64,000 nt of DNA from Methylobacterium goesingense (GTDB taxonomy: Bacteria > Pseudomonadota > Alphaproteobacteria > Rhizobiales > Beijerinckiaceae), in assembly GCF_022179225.1 (NCBI RefSeq), contig NZ_BPQL01000066.1, positions 17,017-81,016 on the forward strand, given 5' to 3'. This document shows, one piece after another, positions 16,458 to 26,043 of the stretch (its first letter is position 1; each line of letters starts with the position of its first letter). The notes under the pieces are model-generated. The model searched no databases. It worked only from the letters and a program-made list of their open reading frames with translations, and was not told where the DNA came from. A program made the translations under genes and the position numbers.

Positions 16458-19121
16458 CTATTTCTCTGAACGGGTTGCCCGATTGTGCAGCAGATTCAAA
16501 ATCAGCGCTGTCCAACCGGTCTGGTGGGACGCACCAAGTCCACGCCCGGTATCGCCATCGAAGAACTCGTGGAAGAGCAGCGCTTCATCGGAGCCCGGAG
16601 CGTCTGGGATGGGCGTACGGCTGCCGTGAAAGGGACGGTGCCCGTCTTCATTTTTGGCGAAGAGCGAAATGAGGCGGTCTTCCAGAGCGTCCGCGATCGC
16701 ACTGAGCGTCTTGTGCTCTCCCGAGCCAGTTGGATATTCCACCAAGAAGTCGTCGCCGTAATAGGTGTGAAACCGACGCAGCGCCTCGAGGATGAGGTAA
16801 TTCATCGGCATCCAGACAGGCCCTCGCCAGTTTGAGTTGCCGCCGAACATATTGGATGTCGAATCAGCCGGGTCGTATCGGACGGTGAAGGAGGCGCCGA
16901 ACTCGTTCAAGGCGTAGGGTTGATCGCGATGTGCCTTCGAAAGCGAGCGGATCCCGTGGACGGAAAGGAACTCGGCCTCGTCGAGCATGCGGCGCAGCAG
17001 CGCCTTCATGCGATGACCGCGCAGCAGCGATAGAAGCTTACGGTCCTGCACCCCACCCTCGTCCCAGCGCGAGACAAGGCAGGCCAGATGAGGGCGGTTC
17101 TCGAGAAGCCAGTTCAAGCGTCGAGCGAAATCCGGGAGGCGCTGGAGCACCCACGGTTCGATCACCTCGACAGCGAAGAGCGGGACGAGCCCAACCACCG
17201 AGCGAACTCGCAGGGGCAGCATTCCACCGCCGGGGATATCGACCTCGTCGTAGTAGAATTCGTCATCCTCGTCCCAAAGGCCGAAGCCCTCGCCGCCCAT
17301 GTCGGTCATCGCTTCCGCGATGAGCAGGAAGTGCTCGAAGAACTTCGAGGCAGTGCTTTCGTAGACATCGTTATGGAGCGCCAGCTCAAGGGCGATGCGC
17401 ATCATGTTGAGTGCGTACATCGCCATCCAGGCGGTGCCGTCAGCCTGGTGGATGCGCCCAAACCCAGGCGGCGGTCGTGAGCGGTCGAACACCCCGACAT
17501 TGTCGAGGCCGAGGAAGCCGCCCTGGAATACGTTCCGGCCCTCAGCGTCCTTGCGGTTTACCCACCAGGTGAAATTGATCAGGAGTTTGTGGAACACGCC
17601 TTCCAAGAAGGCGAGATCGCCGCGCCCGCCGCGCCGGTCGCGATCGATCTCGAACACCCGATAGGTCGCCCATGCGTGGACCGGCGGGTTGGCGTCGCCG
17701 AATTCCCACTCGTAGGCCGGAAGCTGGCCGTTCGGGTGCATGTACCATTCGCGGGTAAGGAGAAGGAGCTGCTTCTTGGCGAAGTCCGGGTCGAGCAGGG
17801 CGAGCGGAAGACAATGGAAGGCGAGATCCCAGGCGGCAAACCAGGGATACTCCCATTTGTCCGGCATCGAGAGCACATCGGCCGCCGCGAAATGGCGCCA
17901 GTGAATGTTGCGGCCTTCGTTTCGCTCTTTCGGCGGCACCGGCTGGGATGGATCCCCCTTGAGCCAGAGTCGAACATCGTAGGAGTACAACTGCTTGGAC
18001 CAGATGAGCCCCGCCGCAGCCTGACGAAAGATTCCGCGCGCGTCTGCGTCCGTGATGCCGTCCTGTAGCGAATCATAGAAGGCATCCGCCTCTGCAATGC
18101 GGCGGTGAATAATGGTCCCCTCGCGATCCACCGGACGCAGGCGCGTGCCGGCCGAGAGACGTAGCGTCACGCGCGTTGTTTCCCCCGGCTCTAGCCGGCG
18201 GAAATAATGTAGCCCCAGTTTCGTTCCGGATTCGCGGCTCACTGCGGAGTCGTCGCCGTCGACGATGGCGGCGTGGAACCCGTCCTTGAAGGGACCGATG
18301 GCATCGGGTTCCGAGCCGTGCAGACGCAAATTCGTATCGTTCTCGCAGAATAACGGATCGGGGTAGCCGTCGAAGGAGAGCCGGTACGACCCGAGGCGAG
18401 GATGCTCACATGCCACGCCGCCATCGGGTCGCAGCTTCAGGTTTGGACGCCGCTGTGTCGCCCCCTCCCGCCACGACCAGGTGTTGCGAAACCAAACCTG
18501 CGGGACGATGTGAAGATCGGCAGCCTCAGCGCCCCGATTGACGGCGGTGATGACCGCGTGGATATCGTCGACATCCTCTTTTGCATACTCGACCGTCACA
18601 TCGAAGAAGCTGTTGTCTCGAAATATACCGGTGTCCTCAAGCTCGTATTCCGGCTCGTTGCGACCCCGCCGTTGCCCTTCACGCACCAATTCGTCGTAGG
18701 GATAAGCAGCGTGCGGATAGCGATAAAGGAATTTCAGATAGGCATGGCTCGGGACTGCATCGAGATAGTGGTAGATCTCCTTGACATCTTCGCCGTGATT
18801 ACCTTCTTCGTTCGCTAGGCCGAACAAACGCTCCTTTAAGATATGATCATGCCCGTTCCACAGGGCCAGCGAAACGCACATCTGTCCGCGCTCATCGCAG
18901 AGCCCCGCCAGACCGTCCTCGCCCCAACGATAAGCGCGGGAACGCGCCTCCTCGTGGGGGAGAGAGCGCCAAGCATTCCCGTCGCGACTGTAATCTTCGC
19001 GCACGGTGCCCCATTGGCGCTCCGCGAGGTAAGGGCCCCAGAGCGACCATGGGCGCTCGGCCCGTGCCTGTTCGGCGATCCGGCGGCGCTCGGCCCAACC
19101 ATCGAGTTCACTCACGCGCAT
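16458..19121 (-). CDS. GH63/MGH1-like glucosidase
   Basis: This is a large cytoplasmic protein of about 887 residues. It has an N-terminal beta-rich part (ALWNGHDHILKERLFGLANE, YLKFLYRYPHAAYPYDEL) and a C-terminal (alpha/alpha)6 barrel. The barrel carries KWEYPWFAAWDLAFHCLPLA, GQLPAYEWEFGDANPPVHAW, WMAMYALNMMRIALELA and FGGNSNWRGPVWMPMNYLIL. This order is that of MGH1-like/GH63 enzymes annotated as glucosidases or mannosylglycerate hydrolases. The acidic residues in AAWDLAF and YEWEFGDAN are candidate catalytic groups. It likely acts on alpha-glucosides or compatible solutes such as glucosylglycerate (inference). The ATG at 19121 (RVSELDGWAERRR) is chosen over an ATG nine codons upstream. Confidence 0.8.
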   Translation of the reverse strand: MRVSELDGWAERRRIAEQARAERPWSLWGPYLAERQWGTVREDYSRDGNAWRSLPHEEARSRAYRWGEDGLAGLCDERGQMCVSLALWNGHDHILKERLFGLANEEGNHGEDVKEIYHYLDAVPSHAYLKFLYRYPHAAYPYDELVREGQRRGRNEPEYELEDTGIFRDNSFFDVTVEYAKEDVDDIHAVITAVNRGAEAADLHIVPQVWFRNTWSWREGATQRRPNLKLRPDGGVACEHPRLGSYRLSFDGYPDPLFCENDTNLRLHGSEPDAIGPFKDGFHAAIVDGDDSAVSRESGTKLGLHYFRRLEPGETTRVTLRLSAGTRLRPVDREGTIIHRRIAEADAFYDSLQDGITDADARGIFRQAAAGLIWSKQLYSYDVRLWLKGDPSQPVPPKERNEGRNIHWRHFAAADVLSMPDKWEYPWFAAWDLAFHCLPLALLDPDFAKKQLLLLTREWYMHPNGQLPAYEWEFGDANPPVHAWATYRVFEIDRDRRGGRGDLAFLEGVFHKLLINFTWWVNRKDAEGRNVFQGGFLGLDNVGVFDRSRPPPGFGRIHQADGTAWMAMYALNMMRIALELALHNDVYESTASKFFEHFLLIAEAMTDMGGEGFGLWDEDDEFYYDEVDIPGGGMLPLRVRSVVGLVPLFAVEVIEPWVLQRLPDFARRLNWLLENRPHLACLVSRWDEGGVQDRKLLSLLRGHRMKALLRRMLDEAEFLSVHGIRSLSKAHRDQPYALNEFGASFTVRYDPADSTSNMFGGNSNWRGPVWMPMNYLILEALRRFHTYYGDDFLVEYPTGSGEHKTLSAIADALEDRLISLFAKNEDGHRPFHGSRTPIPDAPGSDEALLFHEFFDGDTGRGLGASHQTGWTALILNLLHNRATRSEK

Positions 19122-19574
19122 AGCTCGACGGCGCCAGATTCCGCGCAATGGTCCCGCTCCGACCGAAACGGGTCGGATAAATGGATGTGTGCCTGGCGTA
19201 GGATCGTAAAGGGTGACCTGATCACGTTCATCGGTTTCCGGTGGCAGCGCATGGTGACCCGTACGGATGCATCAATGGCGCCAAGAGCGTGGCGTCATAT
19301 CCCTTCCGTGCTTCTCGGAGGCGTCCGCGTTTAACGGGCGACATCACGCCAGGCCAAAGGACACCCGACGGCGGCAGATCGAGCCTCCATCCATCGGAGA
19401 TCTTTCAGTGACTCTGTCAGATCAGGATTCTGATTGAGCTTTCTGTATCAGCCAAAAGATTATGGGTCTCAAACGGCCGGCTTTGATAAATCGAACACCT
19501 GTAGGGCTACTGTCACTCGATTGATCGAGGCAATTCGCCCATCTGAAGATCAAGTCGGCACAAGCTGCGGTGGT
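19122..19574. other. Intergenic region between the glucosidase start and the rsh stop
   Basis: This 453-base region is less GC-rich than its surroundings. It should hold the glucosidase promoter. I see no convincing gene. Short frames here lack family motifs. Confidence 0.45.
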
Positions 19575-21815
19575 TTATCCGTTCACGCGCTCGACCTTAT
19601 TGACGGTTCGCTTTCCGCGCAGCTCCGCGATAATCGCATTCAGGTGCTTGAGGTCCCATACGGATAGATCGATTACGACTTGCGTAAAATCCTGGGTCTT
19701 TCGCTTCATCGATACATTATCGATGTTCCCGTCGTGATCCGCGATCACTTGAGCGATCTGTGCGAGTACGCCGGGCTCATTGATGGACTGCATGGCGAGA
19801 CGCGCGGGAAACCGCTCGCTCGTACCAGCTTCCACATCCCAGCGCACATCGAGCCAGCGATCCGGCTCGTTATCGAACGCGGCCAACGCCGCCGACTGGA
19901 TCGGGTAGATCGTGACGCCGATGCCGGGCGTGAGAATCCCGACAATCCGATCACCGGGAACCGCCCCTCCGTTGGGCGCAAAACTCACTGGCAAATCACC
20001 ATCGAGACCACGAATTGGAATTCCATCCGTCCGGCCGATGTCGCTGGTGCTGCCCTCTGGGAACGTCAGGCGCATCGTCTGATCTTTGGCCAAGCTGAGG
20101 CGACCGGCTCCGTCCGTCGAGGCCGGTTGAGGAAGACGCGCCGGGGCACCACGGCGCTCATCTTTATGGTCGGGGTAAACAGCCCGCACCACGTCGCCCG
20201 AAAACATCTCGCCACGACCCACAGCGGCGAAAACGTCCTCGGTGCTCTGGCGCGCGAGGCGTGGCAATGCCCCACGCAGCTTATCTTCGGAGAAGCTCTT
20301 GGCGGCCCGCTCGAAAGCGCGATCCAGGATCTGACGTCCCAATCCCGCATATTGCCGGCGTACAGCCGAGCGCGTCGCGCGTCGGATCGCCGAACGGGCT
20401 TTTCCCGTGACGACGAGCGATTCCCATGCGGCCGGCGGCGAAGCGCCGTCGGAGCGCGCGATCTCGACTTCGTCACCGTTGACGAGTTCGTGAAGAAGCG
20501 GCGCCATGCGGCCGTTGATCTTCACCCCGACCGCCGAGTTGCCGACATCCGTGTGGACCGCGTAAGCGAAATCAATCGGTGTGGCGCCCCGCGGGAGGGC
20601 GATCAAACGCCCCTTCGGGGTGAAGCAAAAAACTTGATCCTGAAAGAGTTCGAGTTTCGTGTGCTCGAGAAACTCCTCAGGACTGTCGCCCTCGGCCAGA
20701 AGTTCGATCGTTCGGCGAAGCCACTGATAGGCGCCGCTCTCGGTTGCGAGCCGGGGATGAATACCGCCGATTTCGCCCTTACGTCCACTTTCCTTGTAAT
20801 GCGCGTGGGCAGCGATGCCGTACTCGGCAATCTCCTCCATCGCGGCCGTGCGAATCTGAAGTTCGACGCGCTGGCTTTTCGGGCCGATCACCGTCGTGTG
20901 GATGGAGCGATAGTCGTTCTGCTTAGGAGTCGAGATGTAATCTTTGTATCGTCCCGGCACCATTGGCCAGCTGGTATGGACGACGCCAAGCGCGCTATAG
21001 CAGTCCGACAATGTCTGGACGACGACCCGGAACCCGAATATGTCCGACAACTGTTCGAAGGCAACAGATTTACGCTCCATCTTGGCAGAAATCGAGTAGG
21101 GACGCTTCTGCCGCCCCGTCACAACCGCCTCGATGCCTTGGGCAGCGAGCTTCGCAGTCAGATCCTGCTCGATGCTCTCGACGAGCCGCTCGGATTTGGA
21201 TGATAGGTCGGTCAGCCGTTGGGCGATGGTCGCGTAGATCTCGGGCTTCAAATTTCGAAGCGCCAAGTCTTCGAGTTCCTCGCGCAGTTCCTGCATACCC
21301 ATGCGGCCGGCTAGCGGAGCATAGATATCCAGTGTTTCCTGGGCGATCCGCTCACGCTTGTCCGGCCGCATATGGTGGAGCGTTCGCATATTGTGCAGGC
21401 GGTCGGCGAGCTTGACCAGCAAGACACGGACATCGGCCGCGACGGCCAGGAGCAACTTGCGAAAGTTCTCACCCTGGGCCGCCCGTTTCGAGACGAGATC
21501 CAGTCGTTTCAGTTTGGTCAGGCCATCCACCAGAGCCCCGATCTCGGGGCTGAACAGCTCCCGGATTTCGTCGAGGGTCGCGGCCGTATCTTCCACAGTG
21601 TCGTGCAGGACCGCCGCCACGATGGTGGCGTCATCGAGTCGGAGGTCCGTGAGAATCGCAGCGACTTCAAGGGGATGCGCGAAAAACGGGTCGCCCGAGG
21701 CCCGCTTCTGGGTTCCGTGGGCGCGCATGGCGTAGACGTAGGCGCGGTTGAGCAGGGCCTCGTTCGTCGCAGGATTGTAGCGCTTGACCCGCTCGACAAG
21801 CTCGTATTGGCGCAT
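19575..21815 (-). CDS. rsh: Bifunctional (p)ppGpp synthetase/hydrolase (RelA/SpoT homologue)
   Basis: The 746-residue protein makes and degrades the alarmone (p)ppGpp. In order, it has an HD hydrolase domain (FFAHPLEVAAIL, AAVLHDTVEDT, VKLADRLHNMRTL) and a synthetase domain (YKDYISTPKQNDYRSIHTTV, VELQIRTAAMEEIAEYGIAA). A TGS domain (VFCFTPKGRLIALPRGATPI) and a C-terminal ACT domain (PGVLAQIAQVIADHDGNIDN) complete it. Both active centres look intact, as expected for the single Rsh of alphaproteobacteria. The gene lies just downstream of rpoZ on the same strand, the same neighbourhood as spoT-rpoZ in other proteobacteria, but a terminator separates them. ATGs at 21815 and 21818 are the candidate starts, and the upstream 34 codons are not conserved-looking. 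Confidence 0.93.
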   Translation of the reverse strand: MRQYELVERVKRYNPATNEALLNRAYVYAMRAHGTQKRASGDPFFAHPLEVAAILTDLRLDDATIVAAVLHDTVEDTAATLDEIRELFSPEIGALVDGLTKLKRLDLVSKRAAQGENFRKLLLAVAADVRVLLVKLADRLHNMRTLHHMRPDKRERIAQETLDIYAPLAGRMGMQELREELEDLALRNLKPEIYATIAQRLTDLSSKSERLVESIEQDLTAKLAAQGIEAVVTGRQKRPYSISAKMERKSVAFEQLSDIFGFRVVVQTLSDCYSALGVVHTSWPMVPGRYKDYISTPKQNDYRSIHTTVIGPKSQRVELQIRTAAMEEIAEYGIAAHAHYKESGRKGEIGGIHPRLATESGAYQWLRRTIELLAEGDSPEEFLEHTKLELFQDQVFCFTPKGRLIALPRGATPIDFAYAVHTDVGNSAVGVKINGRMAPLLHELVNGDEVEIARSDGASPPAAWESLVVTGKARSAIRRATRSAVRRQYAGLGRQILDRAFERAAKSFSEDKLRGALPRLARQSTEDVFAAVGRGEMFSGDVVRAVYPDHKDERRGAPARLPQPASTDGAGRLSLAKDQTMRLTFPEGSTSDIGRTDGIPIRGLDGDLPVSFAPNGGAVPGDRIVGILTPGIGVTIYPIQSAALAAFDNEPDRWLDVRWDVEAGTSERFPARLAMQSINEPGVLAQIAQVIADHDGNIDNVSMKRKTQDFTQVVIDLSVWDLKHLNAIIAELRGKRTVNKVERVNG

Positions 21816-21947
21816 CATCCGCCGAGAGACCCTTTCACGACACGGCGGGTCCGGCAGCGGACGCGCGCCTTCGATGTGTCCCGCATCGCACGCGGGGGCG
21901 CCAGCCCCACGGCGTCGCATCAGGGGTGAATTCCCGGTTTGCCCATG

Positions 21948-21973
21948 AAAAAACCCGGCGCGGAGGCCGGGTT
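21948..21973 (-). terminator. Intrinsic terminator of rpoZ
   Basis: On the minus strand AACCCGGC (21973-21966) pairs perfectly with GCCGGGTT (21959-21952) and is followed by a run of T. It lies 28 bases after the rpoZ stop, between rpoZ and rsh. Confidence 0.88.
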
Positions 21974-22000
21974 CTGTAGGAAGCGACGGAGCGTGAGGCC

Positions 22001-22411
22001 TTACTCGGCCTCGTCGTCCGTTTCGGTGGGGGGCGCCAGATTTTCCAGGCCGCGGAGGAGATCCTCCTCGCTCATGCGGTCGAACTGCACGGCGCTGTCG
22101 TCGCTGGAGGATTGCGGAGCCACGGCGGCGGCGGCCGGAGAGCTCGAGAGCAGCGGAACGGTTTCCGCTTCCGGCTCATCAACTTCGACGTATTTCTGCA
22201 TCGAATGGATGAGCTGTTCCTTGAGATCGTCCGCCGTGATCGTCTCGTCGCCGATCTCGCGCAGCGCGCAGACAGGGTTCTTGTCGCGGTCGCGGTCGAT
22301 GGTCAGCGGGGCGCCGGCCGCGAGCAGGCGGGCCCGGTGGCTGGCCAGCAGAACCAGCTCGAAGCGGTTCTCGACTTTGTCGATGCAGTCTTCAACGGTG
22401 ACGCGAGCCAT
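22001..22411 (-). CDS. rpoZ: RNA polymerase omega subunit
   Basis: Omega helps the assembly of core RNA polymerase and in some bacteria forms part of the ppGpp site. The 136-residue protein begins [20 protein letters not shown] and continues [20 protein letters not shown] and [14 protein letters not shown], the standard omega signature. An acidic, Ala/Ser-rich tail of about 60 residues is normal for alphaproteobacteria. It is followed by a strong intrinsic terminator and then rsh, so a stringent-response link is physical as well as functional. Confidence 0.95.
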   Translation of the reverse strand: MARVTVEDCIDKVENRFELVLLASHRARLLAAGAPLTIDRDRDKNPVCALREIGDETITADDLKEQLIHSMQKYVEVDEPEAETVPLLSSSPAAAAVAPQSSSDDSAVQFDRMSEEDLLRGLENLAPPTETDDEAE

Positions 22412-22583
22412 GGCGGACGGCTCCTTCCTCGGACGGAATTTCTGGGCTGAGCCCGCCTCTTACACCCGATGCGCCCGCGCAACAAGCGGCGCGCGTGGGT
22501 GCATCATGCGGCGTACGTCCGGCACCCAGGGGGTCATCCGCGCGGCGAGTCACGCAAAACGTCTCAGCGACGGGCCTGACGAC

Positions 22584-22597
22584 ACCTGTATACAGGT
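22584..22597. promoter_or_regulatory. Perfect palindrome ACCTGTATACAGGT, candidate GntR-type operator
   Basis: The 14-base perfect palindrome is centred about 53 bases before the carbonic anhydrase ATG. Its core TGTATACA resembles operators of GntR-superfamily repressors (FadR/VanR type). No GntR gene is in the window, so the regulator is unknown. Confidence 0.5.
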
Positions 22598-22643
22598 TCC
22601 CGGCCGAGTCGCAGAACCGGTCCGACGAGGGGGAGACGCGACC

Positions 22644-23366
22644 ATGACCATGATGCTCAGCCGCCGGGGCCTGCTCGCCTGCGGATGCCGAATCGGCACG
22701 GCTTGCTTCGCTGCCAGCACTTTGCCGAACCTGAGTTTCGCCGCCGCGCCCTCCTCCAAGAAAACGACAATGAGCGCCGACCAGGCCCTGGAGGCCCTGA
22801 AGGAAGGCAACCGCCTCTACCACACCGACAGTCCGGTCCGGGCGGTCCAGGGCCGCGAGCGCCGGATCGAGATCGCCCTCGGTCAGACGCCGTTCGTGGT
22901 GCTGGTGAGCTGCTCCGATTCGCGCGTCTCGCCGGAGATCCTGTTCGGGCGCGGGCTCGGTGAGCTCTTCATCGTGCGCAATGCCGGCAACTGCGTCGAC
23001 ACGGCGGCGCTCGGGTCCATCGAGTACGCGGTCTCGCAGCTCGGGGTGCCGCTCGTCCTGGTGATGGGCCACAGCCGCTGCGGCGCCGTGGAGGCTGCCG
23101 TCGACGTCGTGAAGAACAACACCGTGTTCCCCGGCTCCATCGGCCGGATGATCGAGCCGATCGTGCCCGCAGTGCTCTCGCAGCGCGACAAGCCGGGCGA
23201 CTTCGTGGAGAACTGCGTGCGGGCCAACGTGAGCCGGGTGGTAAACCGCCTGCGCTCGGCCTCGGAACCGTCCCTGCTCGACCCCCTGAAGGCGGGCCGA
23301 CTGCGGATCGTCGGCGCCTCCTACAGCCTCGACAACGGCACCGTGGACTTCTTCGACGAGGCCTGA
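22644..23366 (+). CDS. Beta-class carbonic anhydrase with Tat signal
   Basis: The 240-residue protein interconverts CO2 and bicarbonate. The first 35 residues form a twin-arginine signal (SRRGLLACGCRIGTACFAAS), so export to the periplasm is likely. The beta-CA zinc site is complete, with Cys in SCSDSRVSPE followed by the Asp-Arg pair and with His and Cys in VMGHSRCGAVEA. The GNCVDTAALGSIEYAV helix also fits. GGGGGA precedes the ATG at 22644. It stands between rpoZ (divergent) and fabD (same strand, 170 bases away). A palindromic operator candidate lies upstream. Confidence 0.92.
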   Translation: MTMMLSRRGLLACGCRIGTACFAASTLPNLSFAAAPSSKKTTMSADQALEALKEGNRLYHTDSPVRAVQGRERRIEIALGQTPFVVLVSCSDSRVSPEILFGRGLGELFIVRNAGNCVDTAALGSIEYAVSQLGVPLVLVMGHSRCGAVEAAVDVVKNNTVFPGSIGRMIEPIVPAVLSQRDKPGDFVENCVRANVSRVVNRLRSASEPSLLDPLKAGRLRIVGASYSLDNGTVDFFDEA

Positions 23367-23536
23367 ACTGCCTCGCTCGTGCTGCGGTGCCATGTTGACA
23401 CAGGGGGCGGGCGGTGCGACTGCGCCGCCCTCGCGCGGGGGCTGACCGGCTCCCGGGCGGCCCGGCACCGGAATCACTTCAACGCCGAAGTCCATTCGGC
23501 ACCGAAGCTGATTCGGCACGACGACGAGGAGTTCAC

Positions 23537-24478
23537 ATGGCGCGCGCTTGCATCTTCCCCGGCCAGGGCAGCCAGGCCGTCGGCATGGGGCGGGCGCTCG
23601 CCGAGCATTTCCACCAGGCCCGCGACGTGTTCGCGGAGGTCGACGACGCCCTCGGCCAGCCGCTCTCGCGCTTGATGTTCGAGGGCCCGGTGGAGGAACT
23701 CACCCTCACCACCAATGCGCAGCCGGCCCTGATGGCCGCGAGCCTCGCGGCCCTGCGCGTGCTGGAGGCCGAGCGCGGCCTCGACCTGAAGCGGGACGTG
23801 GCCTGCGTGGCCGGCCATTCGCTCGGCGAGTACACGGCGCTTGCCGCCGCCGGCACCTTCTCCATCGCCGACACCGCCCGGCTTCTGCGCATTCGCGGCA
23901 CCGCCATGCAGGGCGCGGTGGCCCCGGGGGAGGGCGCCATGGCGGCCCTGATCGGCGCCGATGCCGAGACCGCCCAGGCCATCGCCGAAGAGGCCGCCGA
24001 GGGCGCGGTCTGTGAGGTCGCCAACGACAATGGCGGCGGGCAGGTCGTCCTCTCCGGCACCCGGGCGGCGGTGGAGCGCGCGGTCGCCATCGCGCAGGGG
24101 CGCGGCATCAAGCGCGCGGTCATGCTCAACGTCTCGGCGCCGTTCCACTGCTCGCTGATGGCGCCGGCGGCCGAGGCCATGCGGGCGGCGCTCGCCGAGG
24201 TGGCGATGCACAGCCCCGTGGTCCCGGTCTACGCCAACGTGCTGGCCGCCCCCGTCACCGAGCCGGGCGCCATCCGCGAGGCCCTGGTGGCCCAGGTCAC
24301 CGGCACCGTGCGCTGGCGCGAATCCGTTGCCGCCATGGCGGCGGCCGGCATCGACCAGTTCACCGAGGTCGGCACCGGCAAGGTGCTCACCGGCCTCGTC
24401 AAGCGCATCGCCCCGGGGGTCGCGGCCGGCACCGTCGGCACGCCCGACGACATCGCCAGCTTCCCCGCCCTCGGCTGA
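23537..24478 (+). CDS. fabD: Malonyl-CoA:ACP transacylase
   Basis: FabD loads malonyl groups onto acyl carrier protein for fatty acid synthesis. The 313-residue protein starts ARACIFPGQGSQAVGMG. It has the catalytic serine motif GHSLGEY (Ser95), the Arg-containing segment RLLRIRGTAMQ, the second active-site His in NVSAPFHCSLM, and EVGTGKVLTGLVKRI near the end. CGAGGAG is the ribosome binding site. It is first in the fabD-fabG-acpP-fabF series, with fabG starting 15 bases later. Confidence 0.96.
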   Translation: MARACIFPGQGSQAVGMGRALAEHFHQARDVFAEVDDALGQPLSRLMFEGPVEELTLTTNAQPALMAASLAALRVLEAERGLDLKRDVACVAGHSLGEYTALAAAGTFSIADTARLLRIRGTAMQGAVAPGEGAMAALIGADAETAQAIAEEAAEGAVCEVANDNGGGQVVLSGTRAAVERAVAIAQGRGIKRAVMLNVSAPFHCSLMAPAAEAMRAALAEVAMHSPVVPVYANVLAAPVTEPGAIREALVAQVTGTVRWRESVAAMAAAGIDQFTEVGTGKVLTGLVKRIAPGVAAGTVGTPDDIASFPALG

Positions 24479-24493
24479 ACGACAGGATAGCCC

Positions 24494-25234
24494 ATGTTCG
24501 ACCTGACCGGCCGCAAGGCCCTCGTCACCGGCGCCACCGGCGGCCTCGGCGGCGCCATCGCGCGGGGCCTGCACGCGCAGGGCGCCACCATCGCCATCTC
24601 GGGCACCCGCCAGGCGGCGCTCGAGGCTTTCGCGGCCGAGCTCGGCAACGAGCGCGTCCACGTCGTGCCGGGCGATCTCTCCGACAAGGCCTCGGTGGAG
24701 GCCCTGGTGCCGGCGGCGGAAGCGGCGCTGGGCGGCCTCGACATCCTGATGAACAATGCCGGCATCACGCGCGACAACCTCGTGCTGCGCATGAAGGACG
24801 ACGAGTGGGATGCAGTCATCGCCGTCAATCTCTCGGCGGCGTTCCGGCTCTCGCGGGCGGCCGTCAAGGGCATGATGAAGCGCCGCCATGGCCGCATCGT
24901 GAACATCGGCTCCGTGGTGGGCGCCACCGGCAACCCGGGCCAGGTCAACTATGCCGCCGCCAAGGCCGGCCTCGTGGGCATGACCAAGGCGCTGGCCGCC
25001 GAGGTCGCCACCCGCAACCTCACGGTCAATTGCATCGCGCCGGGCTTCATCACCTCGCCGATGACGGATGCGCTCAACGACAAGCAGCGCGAGGGCATCC
25101 TCACCCGCGTGCCCATGGGGCGGCTCGGCACCGGCACCGACATCGCGGCGGCGGCGATCTACCTCGCCTCCGACGAGGCCGCCTACGTCACCGGCCAGAC
25201 CCTGCACGTGAACGGCGGCATGGCGATGTATTGA
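24494..25234 (+). CDS. fabG: 3-oxoacyl-[ACP] reductase
   Basis: FabG is the NADPH-dependent first reductase of the elongation cycle. The 246-residue short-chain dehydrogenase has the cofactor loop TGATGGLGGAIA (12-23) and NNAG (87-90). The catalytic triad is Ser140, Tyr153 and Lys157 (YAAAK). The C-terminal GGMAMY is typical for FabG. It follows fabD by 15 bases. A GC-rich inverted-repeat element and a 350-base leader separate it from acpP, which is therefore likely expressed from its own promoter. Confidence 0.96.
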   Translation: MFDLTGRKALVTGATGGLGGAIARGLHAQGATIAISGTRQAALEAFAAELGNERVHVVPGDLSDKASVEALVPAAEAALGGLDILMNNAGITRDNLVLRMKDDEWDAVIAVNLSAAFRLSRAAVKGMMKRRHGRIVNIGSVVGATGNPGQVNYAAAKAGLVGMTKALAAEVATRNLTVNCIAPGFITSPMTDALNDKQREGILTRVPMGRLGTGTDIAAAAIYLASDEAAYVTGQTLHVNGGMAMY

Positions 25235-25249
25235 GGGAACGCCTCACGA

Positions 25250-25375
25250 CTCCCTCCTTATGGGGAGGAGCCGGAGATGGGGGTGGTTGGGTGACCCTCG
25301 ACCCGCGGAAGCCGGCGGCGCCGCCCCCACCCCCGACCCCTCCCCACAAGGGGAAGGGGGATGCCCGCGCCACCA
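25250..25375. repeat. GC-rich imperfect inverted-repeat element after fabG
   Basis: The region holds G-rich tracts (TGGGGAGGAG, GATGGGGGTGG) mirrored by C-rich tracts (CCCCCACCCC, CCCCTCCCCAC) and a local hairpin CCTCC/GGAGG. The layout suggests a large imperfect stem-loop. From memory, similar G/C-tract intergenic repeats are common in alphaproteobacteria. It may also terminate fabDG transcription. Confidence 0.5.
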
Positions 25376-25721
25376 CGTCTTGCTGCACCGCACAGCCGAC
25401 AAAACAGGCGATTGGCTCGGAAAAGCCACACCGATGAACGGGTTGTGAACCGCCACTCGCCAGCGTCGGAACCCTGTGTTAACACCCCGGCTGCCGTGCG
25501 AGGGGGGTGCCGATTCAGCGTGTTGCGGACGTCTTAAAAAACCCGGGTCACCGACTGGACAAACCCGGTGACTTGACCGAAACGCGCGATCGAACACACC
25601 GGCCGCCTTAACCACACAGTCCCGGGACGGGACGGCGGCCACGGCACCTTCACCAGCAAGATCCTTCACCAAACAAGATCCTTGCACCATCACGACCTTG
25701 AAGAGCTAAGGACCAAGACCG
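25376..25721 (+). promoter_or_regulatory. acpP leader region with direct repeat CAAGATCCTT
   Basis: This leader holds no gene. CAAGATCCTT occurs twice (25657-25666 and 25674-25683) within 65 bases of the acpP start. An imperfect stem (GTCACCG/CGGTGAC) lies near 25545-25572. TAAGGA just before the ATG is a strong ribosome binding site. A separate, strong acpP promoter is likely here, but I cannot place -35/-10 with confidence. Confidence 0.4.
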
Positions 25722-25958
25722 ATGAGCGATATCGCTGAGCGCGTGAAGAAGATCGTTGTCGAGCACCTCGGCGTTGAGCCGGAGAAGGTGGTCGAGGGCG
25801 CGAACTTCATCGATGATCTCGGCGCCGACAGCCTCGACACCGTCGAGCTCGTGATGGCGTTCGAGGAAGAGTTCAACGTCGAGATCCCCGACGACGCCGC
25901 CGAGACCATCCAGACGGTCGGCGACGCGGTGAAGTTCCTCGAGAAGAACTCCGCTTAA
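25722..25958 (+). CDS. acpP: Acyl carrier protein
   Basis: The 78-residue acidic protein carries growing acyl chains on 4'-phosphopantetheine. The attachment site is Ser37 in [13 protein letters not shown]. Helices 2 and 3 ([29 protein letters not shown]) are canonical. A strong TAAGGA ribosome binding site precedes it, consistent with a highly expressed gene. fabF follows 85 bases downstream on the same strand. Confidence 0.98.
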   Translation: MSDIAERVKKIVVEHLGVEPEKVVEGANFIDDLGADSLDTVELVMAFEEEFNVEIPDDAAETIQTVGDAVKFLEKNSA

Positions 25959-26043
25959 ACGTCACGGGTCGCGCGCAAGCGGGGTCTGAAACGGACCCCG
26001 CGCGCCATTCGTTGTGATGACAGGACCGGTTCGGGATAGCGCG

